Assembly: GCA_945907045.1 (NCBI GenBank)
Contig: CAMDSH010000003.1
Coordinates: 1 to 64,000, forward strand
From: Rhizobium sp. Q54
Lineage (GTDB): Bacteria > Pseudomonadota > Alphaproteobacteria > Rhizobiales > Xanthobacteraceae
Direction of reading: 5' to 3'
Length of the DNA: 64,000 nucleotides
Part shown: positions 1-9,031 of the stretch, piece after piece
Position numbering within the stretch: the stretch's first letter is position 1
Layout: every line of letters starts with the position of its first letter
The notes under the pieces: model-generated
Database searches by the model: none
The model's input: only the letters and a program-made list of their open reading frames with translations
Told to the model about the DNA's origin: nothing
Translations under genes and position numbers: made by a program

Positions 1-58
1 GTTCCATTAAAACACCTAACTTGGTGTCTTCGAAACCCGGTGCAGGCCACCGTCGGTA

Positions 59-970
59 GTGATGATCATCACTGACAGCGGCTTGGGATCAGGAACTTAC
101 CTTGGGTCTAATGCAATTCTGACAAATGCGCACGTTGTTGGCTCAAGTAGGAATGTTGGGGTTTTGTATAAGCCACAGCAGGAGGGTGCGAAGATAATTC
201 CCTCTGATGTTGTCGTCGCGAAAGTTGTCCGTACCGACATTGTTCGGGATTTGGCGCTACTGTCTGTTACTTCAGTGCCCGCTCATGTAAATTCACTTCA
301 GCTTGGAAACGAGGCCGAGATTCAGGTAGGCGCAGACGTCCATGCAATTGGTCACCCAACAGGTGAAGCGTGGACTTACACGAGGGGCCTTATTAGTCAG
401 TTCAGAAGAAACTACGAGTGGAAGACGGACCGCGGCCTTCACACCGCAAATGTGATCCAAACGCAGACTCCCATCAATCCAGGAAATTCTGGTGGCCCAT
501 TAATTGGGGCATCAGGAATGCTGTTAGGGGTAAATTCATTCAAAGAAAAGGGAGAGGGTTTAAATTTTGCAGTGTCTGTTGGCGATGTTGCAACTTTTCT
601 GAGTTCAACCAATAAGCAGGCTAGCTCTGAGCCATCGCTGCCTTCAACGTGCAAGCCCATAAAATTATTTGACGGGCGAAATAAAGTAAACGATGGCAAT
701 TTAGTTCAAATAGATACACGTTGCCGAGGCGCTGCGAATTTCTCGATCTTTACGCCTGACAATTTAACTCGACCAATTTTGGCGCTAATAGACACCAATG
801 ATGACGGACAGACAGACATAATTGTCGAAGATCGCGGTCGAAATGGTCAATGGAATTTTTCATTTCACGACGTGGATTACGACGGAACAATTGATTTAGT
901 TGGCTTCCATCCAGACGGAAAAATTAAACCCTCTAGATTTGAGAAGTACAACCCAAAGAAAAATTACTGA
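59..970 (+). CDS. Trypsin-like serine protease with C-terminal Asp-rich domain
   Basis: Predicted endopeptidase of the trypsin/DegP-like fold. The catalytic triad is visible: His25 in TNAHVV, Asp64 in RDLALL and Ser144 in NPGNSGGPL, with the usual order and spacing. No PDZ domain follows. Residues 200-303 instead hold two acidic loops, DTNDDGQTD (245-253) and DVDYDGTID (271-279), which resemble calcium-binding or dockerin-like loops. The start is GTG 59 or ATG 62. The frame is open upstream only to a stop at 17-19, and no signal peptide or clear ribosome site is seen, so the 5' end may be truncated relative to secreted relatives. The gene is clearly more AT-rich than everything downstream, which suggests horizontal acquisition. 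The protease call is firm; the substrate and the role of the C-terminal domain are unknown. Confidence 0.85.
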   Translation: MMIITDSGLGSGTYLGSNAILTNAHVVGSSRNVGVLYKPQQEGAKIIPSDVVVAKVVRTDIVRDLALLSVTSVPAHVNSLQLGNEAEIQVGADVHAIGHPTGEAWTYTRGLISQFRRNYEWKTDRGLHTANVIQTQTPINPGNSGGPLIGASGMLLGVNSFKEKGEGLNFAVSVGDVATFLSSTNKQASSEPSLPSTCKPIKLFDGRNKVNDGNLVQIDTRCRGAANFSIFTPDNLTRPILALIDTNDDGQTDIIVEDRGRNGQWNFSFHDVDYDGTIDLVGFHPDGKIKPSRFEKYNPKKNY

Positions 971-1348
971 TTCAGCCGCGAACGACTCAATATCTGCGCG
1001 ACCTTGTGAAGTTTAATCCACGCAGGCGTGGTAGAGACTTCAACTGGCCTACTTTAGCAGCAATCGCTATACCCCCTGTTTTCCGCACAGGGAATTCTTT
1101 CCAAAGCCCGCTTTTTTAGGACGAAAATTGAGGACCACGGAGACTTAATCAGGAGGGAAAGGGGGGTTCCCTGTAAAATTCCCTGTTCGCAGGGAAGTTG
1201 GGAAGAGACCCGTGGGTCACCGACTGGGTGCCCAGCCAGCCGGTTTTCTTCGCGTAAAAACAGAGGAAGGATGCCAAACTGATCGCCGAATATCTGATCG
1301 CCAGTGACATTCCTTGTGGAAATCGAGCATCGAGCCGCTGGCGTAATT
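971..1348. repeat. Gene-free stretch with several short inverted repeats
   Basis: I see no convincing gene in these 378 bases. They contain several perfect hairpins: 1018-1031 (CCACGC-AG-GCGTGG), 1074-1092 (CCCTGT/ACAGGG), 1179-1196 (TTCCCTG-TTCG-CAGGGAA) and 1224-1235 (CTGGG-TG-CCCAG). The core TTCCCTGT or its complement occurs at 1087-1094, 1168-1174 and 1179-1196. The hairpin at 1018 lies 48 bases after the protease stop and could terminate transcription, but no T run follows it. From memory, similar CAGGGAA palindromes are dispersed in rhizobial genomes; I cannot check that here. A 112-codon reverse frame across this stretch was not accepted as a gene. Confidence 0.5.
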
Positions 1349-2842
1349 TTACGGCGACTGCGCCGCGCGCCGTCCTGCGGTGGTGCCGGCAATCTTGCCG
1401 AACACGGAGCCGGCCATCAGTCCGGTGCCGCCCGGATAATTGAAGTAGAATAACCCGCCGACCAGTTCACCTGCGGCATGCAGGCCGGGAATGGCGTGTC
1501 CGTCGGTATCCATCACACGGCCTTCGGTGTCGATCTTCAGTCCGCCGAAGGTGAATGTGACGCCACACGTGACGGCGTAAGCTTCGAATGGCGGCTCATC
1601 GACCGTGTTGGCCCAATTCGATTTATCGATCGGGAGGCCTTCGGTGCGCCTCCCGTCCTTGACGTTCGGATCGAACTTGACGTCGGTGCGCACCGCTCTG
1701 TTGTAGGTCTTGATGGTTTCCAGCGCGCGCGCCGGATTAACGTCGTCGAGTTTCTTCACCAGTTCTTCCAGCGTGTCGGCGCGCACTTTCGTGACCTGCT
1801 TGATGCGGTATTCGTCGCGCAACATCGGGATGATCTTCTTGTCGAACACCTGCCAGGCGAATTGGCCCGGCTGCATCAGGATCACGCGGCCATATTTCGC
1901 ATAAGTGTAATTGCGGAAGTCCGCGCCCTCGTCGACGAAGCGCTCGCCGTTGGCATTGATCATGATGCCCCACGGATATGAGTGCTTCTGAAAATTGTCG
2001 CCGACCGCGAGATCGCCGAATTCCGGCGCGTTGCGGTCCCAGCCGACCGCGTGGCAGCCGGACCAGTTGCCTGTCGGCATCGCGCCGATATCGAGCGCCA
2101 TCTTGATGCCGTCGCCGGTGTTGAAGCGAGTGCCGCGGATTTTTGCCAGTTCCCAGCCGGGACCGAGATAGCGCGTGCGCATCTCGGTGTTGGCCTGGAA
2201 ACCGCCGGCGGCCAGCACGACGCACTTCGACTTCACTTCGACGGTGCGGCCATCGTATTTCACCTTCACGCCTTTGACGCCGTCGTCGTCCGCGAGCAGC
2301 GACAGCGCGCGTGCGTTGTAGGCGATCGTGATGCCGTTCTTCTTCGCGATTGCCGTGTGTGCATCAACCAGACCCGGTCCGCCGCCCCAGGCTTCAACGG
2401 TGAGGCCGCCCCAGAACACGAACCTGCCGTCGATCTTGTAGGCTTGCCGCCCGTAAATCGGGATGAAGCGGATGCCTTTTTTCTGCATCCAGCGCATCGT
2501 CGCTTTGCTGCGCGTCACCAGCAGTTCGCACAAATCGGGATCGGTGCGGTATTCCGTCACGCGGCCCATGTCATCGAAAAACTTTTCCTGTGTGTAGGTG
2601 CCGAAGTCGGTGTTGGAGATTTCGTTGTCGGTGAGATCCGGCATCAGCGTTTTAAGATCGTCCACGCCGTCGTAAACGCAGCGAAAGGCTCCAGCCGTGA
2701 AACGGCTGTTGCCGCCGGATTCGCTTTCCGGCGCGCGCTCGAGTACGAGAACCGAAACGCCATGTTCGGCTGCCGCGAGCGCCGCGCACAACGCCGCGTT
2801 GCCGCCGCCGACAATCACCACATCGCTGGAAGAGGGGAGCAT
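1349..2842 (-). CDS. FAD-dependent dehydrogenase, TcuA-like (fumarate reductase/succinate dehydrogenase flavoprotein family)
   Basis: Flavoprotein of about 497 residues. The N-terminal FAD-binding Rossmann motif is VVIVGGGNAALCAA, followed by the ERAP...GGNSRFTAGAF segment typical of tricarballylate dehydrogenase TcuA and related fumarate-reductase-type enzymes. The C-terminus carries the second FAD motif (LHAAGELVGG...YPGGTGLMAGSVFG). TcuA oxidises tricarballylate to cis-aconitate and needs an electron-transfer partner, TcuB; no TcuB gene is in this window, so the substrate is open. I chose ATG 2842 over the upstream frame start at 2860 because it has an AAGGATCGG ribosome site. The gene is transcribed away from the IclR gene, which is its likely regulator. 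Family confidence is high; tricarballylate as substrate is only a guess. Confidence 0.85.
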   Translation of the reverse strand: MLPSSSDVVIVGGGNAALCAALAAAEHGVSVLVLERAPESESGGNSRFTAGAFRCVYDGVDDLKTLMPDLTDNEISNTDFGTYTQEKFFDDMGRVTEYRTDPDLCELLVTRSKATMRWMQKKGIRFIPIYGRQAYKIDGRFVFWGGLTVEAWGGGPGLVDAHTAIAKKNGITIAYNARALSLLADDDGVKGVKVKYDGRTVEVKSKCVVLAAGGFQANTEMRTRYLGPGWELAKIRGTRFNTGDGIKMALDIGAMPTGNWSGCHAVGWDRNAPEFGDLAVGDNFQKHSYPWGIMINANGERFVDEGADFRNYTYAKYGRVILMQPGQFAWQVFDKKIIPMLRDEYRIKQVTKVRADTLEELVKKLDDVNPARALETIKTYNRAVRTDVKFDPNVKDGRRTEGLPIDKSNWANTVDEPPFEAYAVTCGVTFTFGGLKIDTEGRVMDTDGHAIPGLHAAGELVGGLFYFNYPGGTGLMAGSVFGKIAGTTAGRRAAQSP

Positions 2843-2973
2843 TCCGATCCTTTCGCACATTCCGCAGGCAGTGCCGGTTTTTGAAATGTTTTGACGCTGC
2901 CGGACGGCATTTAATAATATGAAGTGACGTTTGCCAATATTGAATACGCAATGCTAGGCTTGCGGGTCAGAAA
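2843..2973. promoter_or_regulatory. Divergent control region between TcuA-like gene and iclR
   Basis: An AT-rich spacer between two divergent genes, a standard place for an IclR operator. It contains ATGAAGT at 2919-2925, ATATTG at 2937-2942 and ACGCAAT at 2946-2952. The same three blocks recur in the same order at 10047-10079 between the TRAP receptor and the ThDP enzyme, with spacing changed by one or two bases. This suggests one regulator for both regions but is not proof. Confidence 0.35.
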
Positions 2974-3864
2974 TTGCGGGCGGCGGGGAAAAATTTGAAG
3001 ACGCGCACCAAATCGCGAGAGATGCAAAAGGCGCCGACGATCAAGAGCGTGCGTTCGCCTTCTGTGGCCGATGACGAGCCCGGCGACAAGCAGCGCGGCG
3101 GCGTGCAATCCATCGACCGCGGCTTCGCTATTCTGGAAGAAGTGGCGCGCAATCGCGACGGCATCAGCCTCGCCGAATTGAGCAAGCGCGTGGGGCTGCA
3201 TAATTCGACGACATTCCATCTCGTGCGGACAATGGTGTCGCTCGGTTACATCCGGCAGATGAAGGACAACAAACGCTATCGCGTCGGCCGTCCGCTGTTC
3301 GCGCTGGCGGCGAGCACGCTCGATGAAATCGAGATGGTGAGCTTGGCGACTCCCGTGCTGGAAGACCTTTCGCAGGAAACCGGTGAGAGCAGCCATTTCG
3401 CGGTACGCATGGGTGATAATGTGATGGTGGCGGCGCGCACCTCGGGACTTGGTGCCTTTCAACTTAACGATCGTCTTGGTGTGGTCCGCCCGGCACACAA
3501 CACGGCGCTCGGCAAGGTTATCCTTGCGAGCCTGAAGCCGGATCAGCTCGAGCGCTACCTCAGCCGCGCGAAACTCACGGCGCACACTGCCAAATCGATC
3601 ACTAACCCGGAGAAACTGCGAAAGGAAATAGAGGAAGTGCGGCGCACCGGCATTGCTTATGACGACGGAGAATTTGATCCCGAGCTGCGCTGCGTCGCCG
3701 TGCCGGTTTACAATTTCACTGGGCAGATCGCGGGCTCAATCGGAATTTCCGGTCCGATCTGGCGGCTGTCGATTCAGACGCTGCAGGGCCGCGCGCGCAC
3801 CGTGCAGATGGCCGCTGACAGGCTGTCGGCTGAATTCGGCGCGCGCAAAGACAAGAACGGATAG
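2974..3864 (+). CDS. IclR-family transcriptional regulator
   Basis: Regulator with the two IclR domains. A winged helix-turn-helix starts at about residue 46 (VQSIDRGFAILEEVA...GISLAELSKRVGLHNSTTFHLVRTMVSLGYI) and is followed by the IclR effector domain with its conserved LGKVILASL and YDDGEFDPELRCVAVPVY segments. The start is uncertain: TTG 2974, TTG 2995 (with GGGGAA just upstream) and ATG 3022 are all in frame. The N-terminal tail before the helix-turn-helix is not conserved in the family, so a shorter protein is possible. It is divergent from the TcuA-like flavoprotein gene and probably controls it; the TRAP and ThDP genes at 7-12 kb may share control. It ends 12 bases from a convergent gene. 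The effector is unknown. Confidence 0.92.
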   Translation: MRAAGKNLKTRTKSREMQKAPTIKSVRSPSVADDEPGDKQRGGVQSIDRGFAILEEVARNRDGISLAELSKRVGLHNSTTFHLVRTMVSLGYIRQMKDNKRYRVGRPLFALAASTLDEIEMVSLATPVLEDLSQETGESSHFAVRMGDNVMVAARTSGLGAFQLNDRLGVVRPAHNTALGKVILASLKPDQLERYLSRAKLTAHTAKSITNPEKLRKEIEEVRRTGIAYDDGEFDPELRCVAVPVYNFTGQIAGSIGISGPIWRLSIQTLQGRARTVQMAADRLSAEFGARKDKNG

Positions 3865-3876
3865 GCGAACGCGCGC

Positions 3877-5811
3877 CTAACCGCGCGGCGGACGGCGCCG
3901 CTCGTGCAGCCACGCGCGGTATTTCGCCATCTTCGCGCGCTGCGCCGACGGCGCATGCCGCTTGCATGTCGCCGTCTCTTCGCTCTTGTCCGGCGCGCCC
4001 CACCGCAACTCGACGCAATCGTTCGGGTTGTATGCCATCTCCAGATCGACCATGCGGTCGGCCACGTCTTTGAGCGCGAGCGTCCAGGGTGAACTATCGC
4101 TGCGCGGATAGGAAAACTTGCGTGCCGTAAGCTCCGACGCCAGCACGCTCTGCAACTCGGTCTTTACTTCGGCAACGCCCTTGTCCGTAGGCATCGCATA
4201 TCGCTCGGGCCGCCGCGCGACGCGATCCGGAAATCCACGCACCACATCAAGCGCGATCAGCAGGCGCAAATCGCGCGCCGGTGTCGAGAAATCTTCCCAC
4301 GCGCCGATCGTCTCGAAGATCGCCGCGCCGTCCGGCATGCTCGCTTCGCCTTTGCCGCTATTCTGGAATTTTCGCCCGTTCTCAACCGATGTCACCCGCG
4401 TCTTCACTTGTTCTTCGAGCGAGGTGATCGCCTCCTTCATCGCGCGCAGAGGATCGAGTGGTGCCGGCGACATCACGTCATCCATCTGGTCGTAAAAATC
4501 TTCGACCCCGAGCCGCGTCTGATCGATCGAAAAGTCGCCGTACTGCGGATTCTTCGCAATTTCGTCGTTGGTCAACCGCCGCAAACCGCCGCCGTTTTTG
4601 TCGCGCACGACTGGCCGGAAGCGCTTGAACCCCGGGCTCCCGAGTGCAGGATTCTGCGCAAACAGGAAATTGCCGCGCCAAAAGCGTTTTCGCGCAACCG
4701 TTCCGTCGGGCTGCCCGTCGACCGCGAGAATGACGCCCGCCGCGCCGTCCGTCTGCGCCACGCGCCGCACGATCATCAAAACGTGCCCGTAGGGATCGTG
4801 GAACGAGGTCCCCGGGCGCAGCGTGTCCTGTCTGAGCGCCACGGGGTAGTAATCGGTGTTGTTGTCGTTCGCGAGCGTTCGCCCCGATCCGGAATGGACG
4901 CCGCCGGCGAGAGCCGAAAGATACCGCCCGAACGCTCCGATGAGTCCCGGCCGTGGCGCGGGCCCGCTCGGCGGTGGCGCGGCGGCGGTGCCGGAGGTTT
5001 TTTCCTGTTCACCTGGGGCGCGAGTTTCCCCGCTACTCATAATGCTCGACCATGTGGGGCACTTCGGCGCCGTGCTGCCGCTGCCGCGCGAGCAGATCGA
5101 ATAGCCGAACGGCAACCCCATCTTGAATGCGAAATACGCGCGCAAGAAGTACGGAAGGTCCGCGCAGTCGGGGCGGATGACCATTTTCGTTTCGTCTTCG
5201 CCGAGACCCAAATGATTGAACAGGACATTGCGCGACCGGTCGCGCAGAACTTCATGCAGTGCTGGCCACGACGGCGCCGCGTCGAGAGGATCGTCGAAAA
5301 GTTTTTCGACCCATGCAGAGAACAAGTTCTCCGTCGCGCGATTCCATGTATTTCGCACAGGCCAGATGCTTTCCGGCGTCTCTCGCGGCCGCGGCGGCTG
5401 GTCGGCGCGCACAATGATCTCGCGCGTGATTGTGCTGCATTCGGCCGGCGCACGCTCGCGAGCGAGCGTCACGCGCCACGTGCCCGCCGCCGGCGACGCA
5501 ACCTCGGCGAACCAGAAATATGGGGGCCCGCCGTGCCGGTTACGCGACTTGGCTGCGACGCTTCCATCGGGCGCGATCAGCGAAAGCTCACCCTCGAGCG
5601 GCTTTTCCGCTGCGAAGATGACGCGCAAAGGCGCGCCTTTCCACGGAACGATCGGCGAGGGCATTACCGCCAGTTCGGCTGCATCTTCACAGCTGCCGGG
5701 TGAACCTTGGGCCCGTGAGTCCACTGCCGAGAACAAAAAGACGAAAAAAGCACCCGCAACCGGCAGGAATGCCGTCATGACAGCAGCAGTGATCTGGCGT
5801 GCTGGAAACAA
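3877..5811 (-). CDS. Secreted protein of unknown function, possible cysteine-peptidase-like fold
   Basis: A 644-residue protein I do not recognise. It starts at TTG 5811, with AAGGG upstream, and has a hydrophobic signal segment (about residues 12-35) ending in SRAQG, so it is probably periplasmic. An internal ATG at 5778 would also leave a signal peptide but has no ribosome site. The central part has KMGLPFGYSICSRG, then a Pro/Gly-rich linker, then HDPYGHVLMIVRR and ILAVDGQPDG. The Cys...His...Asp order resembles NlpC/P60- or transglutaminase-like enzymes, but this is only a visual impression. The C-terminal 150 residues are charged and helical. It lies just downstream of the secreted DUF2272 protein in the same direction, so the two may work together at the cell envelope. 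Confidence 0.7.
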   Translation of the reverse strand: MFPARQITAAVMTAFLPVAGAFFVFLFSAVDSRAQGSPGSCEDAAELAVMPSPIVPWKGAPLRVIFAAEKPLEGELSLIAPDGSVAAKSRNRHGGPPYFWFAEVASPAAGTWRVTLARERAPAECSTITREIIVRADQPPRPRETPESIWPVRNTWNRATENLFSAWVEKLFDDPLDAAPSWPALHEVLRDRSRNVLFNHLGLGEDETKMVIRPDCADLPYFLRAYFAFKMGLPFGYSICSRGSGSTAPKCPTWSSIMSSGETRAPGEQEKTSGTAAAPPPSGPAPRPGLIGAFGRYLSALAGGVHSGSGRTLANDNNTDYYPVALRQDTLRPGTSFHDPYGHVLMIVRRVAQTDGAAGVILAVDGQPDGTVARKRFWRGNFLFAQNPALGSPGFKRFRPVVRDKNGGGLRRLTNDEIAKNPQYGDFSIDQTRLGVEDFYDQMDDVMSPAPLDPLRAMKEAITSLEEQVKTRVTSVENGRKFQNSGKGEASMPDGAAIFETIGAWEDFSTPARDLRLLIALDVVRGFPDRVARRPERYAMPTDKGVAEVKTELQSVLASELTARKFSYPRSDSSPWTLALKDVADRMVDLEMAYNPNDCVELRWGAPDKSEETATCKRHAPSAQRAKMAKYRAWLHERRRPPRG

Positions 5812-5922
5812 TTGAGCGCCCTTCTATCCCTTGACCGCAGCTAGACAAGTATTGCGAAAATTCTGGCTGAATCTATGGCAAAATTCATCGCCGTCGAATT
5901 CAACGGTGAGCCGGGCCGCAGT

Positions 5923-7047
5923 TCACCTCAACTGTAACAGCACAAACCATTTCTTGTCGTTAAGCGAGCATTTCTCGGTAAGGCCCTGTGCGCGTGGCGG
6001 TTGGGCCGAGGATTGAGGCAAGGTCCAGCTGCCTGCACCACCGCAATTGCCCTTTTGCGCGGCTGGGAACTTCAGATCGTTCCGCAGGTTCAGCTTTTTG
6101 GCGGTGACGGCCTGAGCGACGTTGCCGCCGATGACATACATCTTGCGCGCCGGCGCATCGATATACGCGATCACGTCGCAATGGGTACGCCGGACCGAGC
6201 GCGTGTCGGTGCCGCCCGCGAGCTCCGCACGGATGCGCTCGCGCACGACCTCGTCGCTGGCGTCGGCGAGCGTGGGCTCGCGCTGCTGGCAGATCAAATC
6301 GCCCGCGCGAGGTCTGGTTGTTGTGAGCGGACACGCGCGATAGATCCGGCCGCCGGCCTCGTTGGTCATCTCCGCCGCGCTCGCCACGAAAGCGTCGTAG
6401 ATATAGGCGCGATGGGCGTTGGAGAATTGAAACGCGTCCACTGCCACGCCCGACTGCCGTATCACGTAACTGATAAAGGCCGCCGACCATGGGGTATCGA
6501 TGACCGCCGCGCGCAGAGCCGCCTCGCGCAGCATTTCGCGCTCCGCCGGATCGGACTCGGCATCGGCGGCGCGCAGGAGCCGAGCGGCAGAACTCCGCAA
6601 TATCTCCGCGGCTTGCGTCTCCTGCGTCAAGGTCGAGGCGTCGCGATAGCCGCGCACCTCGAGCTTGTCCGTGGGGTCACCGCCAAACAGCACCCGCCAA
6701 TATTTCATCACCTGCCACCAGCCGAGATGGCCGACGTTCCCCGGCCGGTCGCCGCCGTCATCCTCCTCGTGCTCCGCCTCGGTCAGGCCGAAGCGGAACA
6801 GCCGGCCGTTGGAATCGATCTGATGGCCGCCGAAGCTGGTGAATTCGCCGATCGCAGTCTGCGCGATGCGCCGGCCGAGCTCGCTTGCAGGCTTCGCCGC
6901 GGTGGCGTCGCAGTTGGCTTGCACGGTCTTCCAGAACGGCGCCGCTGAGCGGTCGGCCTGCGCGAGCGCCGGATGCGCGGCCAGGATGGCAGCCGCAACA
7001 ATGGCGCAGACAAGGGTACGAACCAGGGCGCGGACTTGGGCACGCAT
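5923..7047 (-). CDS. DUF2272 domain protein, secreted
   Basis: 374 residues. The start is ATG 7047, preceded by AGGAGGG, which gives a clean signal peptide ending in HPALAQA. The DUF2272 core is recognisable: the AxxEWxxFGG-like segment reads IGEFTSFGGH, then WWQVMKYWRVLFG, then DTPWSAAFISYVIRQSG with FQFSNAHRAYI, then PRAGDLICQ and HCDVIAYIDAPARKMYVIGGN. The last three blocks follow the layout of CHAP/NlpC amidases (P.AGDl...Hv.iv...i.GN). In those enzymes a Cys follows the Trp; here it is Ser (PWSAAF). Whether DUF2272 proteins are catalytic is not established to my knowledge. The downstream neighbour is another secreted protein of unknown function, in the same direction with a 111-base gap. 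Confidence 0.85.
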   Translation of the reverse strand: MRAQVRALVRTLVCAIVAAAILAAHPALAQADRSAAPFWKTVQANCDATAAKPASELGRRIAQTAIGEFTSFGGHQIDSNGRLFRFGLTEAEHEEDDGGDRPGNVGHLGWWQVMKYWRVLFGGDPTDKLEVRGYRDASTLTQETQAAEILRSSAARLLRAADAESDPAEREMLREAALRAAVIDTPWSAAFISYVIRQSGVAVDAFQFSNAHRAYIYDAFVASAAEMTNEAGGRIYRACPLTTTRPRAGDLICQQREPTLADASDEVVRERIRAELAGGTDTRSVRRTHCDVIAYIDAPARKMYVIGGNVAQAVTAKKLNLRNDLKFPAAQKGNCGGAGSWTLPQSSAQPPRAQGLTEKCSLNDKKWFVLLQLR

Positions 7048-7131
7048 GAACCCTCCTTGGCAGGCGAACGGCACCCTTGAGTATAGCGCGTCGTTCAAGT
7101 TCAGGCGCGATGATTGCGGGGCTCGCGAAAC

Positions 7132-8445
7132 TCACCCCAGCAGGTTCGGGAGCCAGGTCGCGATAGCCGGAAATAAAATGATGATGAGCAGAAGGACGAG
7201 GCTCATTGCGATGTAGGGCACGACTGCCTGAAAGATGTGCGACATCGTCACTTCGGGCGGGGCAACGCCCTTCATCGTCATCAGTAAAAGCCCGTGCGGC
7301 GGCAGCAACAATCCGAGCTGCATGCAGATCAAATAGAGCACGCCGAACCAGATCAGATCGATATCGAGCCGCTGCACGATCGGCATGAACACCGGCAGCG
7401 TAATGAGCATCATGCTCACCTGATCGACGAAAATTCCAAGAAAAATCAGCAACAGCATCATGCCAGCCAGAATGGCGAACGCCGACAACCCCTGGCCGAG
7501 GATGGCGGAGACGATGCCTTGCGTCGCGCCGGAGAAACTCAGGATTTGCGAGAACGTCGTCGCACCCAGAATAATGAACAGGATCATTCCTGAAATCGCC
7601 ACCGTGCCGCGCAATGCCTGCAGCAAGTTCTTGAAACTGAGTGCGCGATAACCGGCTGCCAGCGCCATCGTCGCGAGAGCGCCCAGCGCGGCGGATTCCG
7701 TCGGCGTTGCGATGCCCGCCGACATCGCGCCGATCACGACCACGAATATCGACGCGAGCGGCAGGACGTAAAGAAACAGTAGTTCGTAACGCGCCCAGCC
7801 GGTTTTGCTTTCAATGTGCGTCGCGGGAGCGAGTTCTGGCCGCGTGATGACCCGGACGACGATGTAACCGACAAAGGCGACACTCAGCATCAGGCCAGGC
7901 ACGACGCCGCCGATCAACAATTTTGAAATTGAGATTCCCGACAGGCTGCCGAGCAGAACGGTGAGGGCGGAGGGCGGGATCAGCATGTCGACCGCGCCGA
8001 TAGCCATGATCGGGCCGGTTGCCAACACCGGATTGTAGCCGCGCGAGAGCATCACCGGCAGCATCAGCGAGCCGAGCATCGCGGTCGTCGCAATGGTCGA
8101 GCCAGATATGGCGGAGAAGATCGTTCCGGCGACGACGGCGACGACAGCCAGCCGCCCCGGCACCTGACGGATCAGCCGTTCCACGCCGTCGATGACTTTG
8201 AGTGCGAGGCCGGTGTGGAATAGTACCTCGCCCATCAAAATAAAAAGCGGGATCGGCGTGAGCGAGAAATTGATCGCCGCGGCAACGCTGTTGCGCGCGA
8301 CCTGATGCAGCCCGGCGTCGCCGCCAAGAAATAACGTCGCCCCGATCACGTTGATGGCGATGAATGAGATCGCGACCGGCATCCCGACGAACAACAGGAC
8401 AGTCGAGCCCCCGAGGAGCAAGAGCGAGGCCATCTGCCAGGACAT
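7132..8445 (-). CDS. dctM: TRAP transporter large permease (DctM type)
   Basis: 437-residue membrane protein with about 12 hydrophobic segments and the DctM signatures (LFVGMPVAISF near the N-terminus, GSTIATTAMLGSLMLPVML, and PPHGLLLMTMKG near the C-terminus). It forms the sodium-coupled translocation unit of a tripartite ATP-independent periplasmic transporter, taking up a carboxylate delivered by the DctP receptor encoded just upstream. ATG 8445 is chosen because the hydrophobic core begins directly after it; the 42 extra codons in frame upstream overlap the dctQ end and are polar and unlike the family. It is the last gene of a three-gene operon reading right to left. Confidence 0.93.
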   Translation of the reverse strand: MSWQMASLLLLGGSTVLLFVGMPVAISFIAINVIGATLFLGGDAGLHQVARNSVAAAINFSLTPIPLFILMGEVLFHTGLALKVIDGVERLIRQVPGRLAVVAVVAGTIFSAISGSTIATTAMLGSLMLPVMLSRGYNPVLATGPIMAIGAVDMLIPPSALTVLLGSLSGISISKLLIGGVVPGLMLSVAFVGYIVVRVITRPELAPATHIESKTGWARYELLFLYVLPLASIFVVVIGAMSAGIATPTESAALGALATMALAAGYRALSFKNLLQALRGTVAISGMILFIILGATTFSQILSFSGATQGIVSAILGQGLSAFAILAGMMLLLIFLGIFVDQVSMMLITLPVFMPIVQRLDIDLIWFGVLYLICMQLGLLLPPHGLLLMTMKGVAPPEVTMSHIFQAVVPYIAMSLVLLLIIILFPAIATWLPNLLG

Positions 8446-8479
8446 GCTCACGCGCCGCTCCTTATGCGTGATGCGGATT

Positions 8480-9007
8480 TCAAGCCGCGGAAACGGCGTC
8501 ATCGCGCAAGCCGACCTCTGCCGTAGACAGGCGGTACATGCGGAAAATGAATTCGATGCCGAGCAGAACAAAGCCGATGGGGAGCGGTACGAGGGTCCAC
8601 CACTCGGGCGTGATCAACGTCTTGATGTTGATCGAGCCCGCCGTATAGCTCGCGATCGTGATGAAGGCGCCATACCAGACGAAATATAGACAGCAGAGAA
8701 AGCCGACGATGTCGCCCACCCATTCCAGCAGCCATGCGGCGCGTACGGGGAGGACGCGCAGAATAATGTCCACGCGGATGTGCTGGCCCTGCCGGAGCAG
8801 CCAGGGCGCGGCCAGTAGCGTCATTAAATAGAGAATGTCCTCGGAGAGTTCGTTGCTCACCGCGACGCCGCCGGCGCCGATGTTGCGCGAGACAACATCG
8901 GCTCCGATCATGACTGTCATGACGAGGAGCAGCAGGCACGCCATGAGCATCAGCGCATTAAGCACGCGCTCATACCACCCGGACAGCCGCTCCATGACGG
9001 GGTTCAT
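8480..9007 (-). CDS. dctQ: TRAP transporter small permease (DctQ type)
   Basis: 175 residues with four hydrophobic segments (about 18-38, 52-72, 92-115 and 135-155), the standard topology of DctQ. The motif SNELSEDILYLMTLLAAPWLLRQ-GQHIRVDI is typical: DctQ proteins conserve E and the GxHIRVD turn. It pairs with the DctM protein encoded 34 bases downstream. The gene is preceded by the receptor gene, giving the order dctP-dctQ-dctM on the minus strand. The substrate cannot be read from this subunit. Confidence 0.93.
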   Translation of the reverse strand: MNPVMERLSGWYERVLNALMLMACLLLLVMTVMIGADVVSRNIGAGGVAVSNELSEDILYLMTLLAAPWLLRQGQHIRVDIILRVLPVRAAWLLEWVGDIVGFLCCLYFVWYGAFITIASYTAGSINIKTLITPEWWTLVPLPIGFVLLGIEFIFRMYRLSTAEVGLRDDAVSAA

Positions 9008-9031
9008 GTGGGCGAAGATATGTCTCGCGGC

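Noticed and set aside
1054-1392. Reverse open frame of 112 codons across the intergenic repeat region
   Set aside because: It overlaps the end of the TcuA-like gene, runs through the hairpins, and its translation is Arg/Pro-rich without any family feature.
4408-5703. Plus-strand open frame of 431 codons opposite the 644-residue secreted protein
   Set aside because: The minus-strand frame has a signal peptide and ribosome site; the plus-strand one has neither and is Arg-rich.
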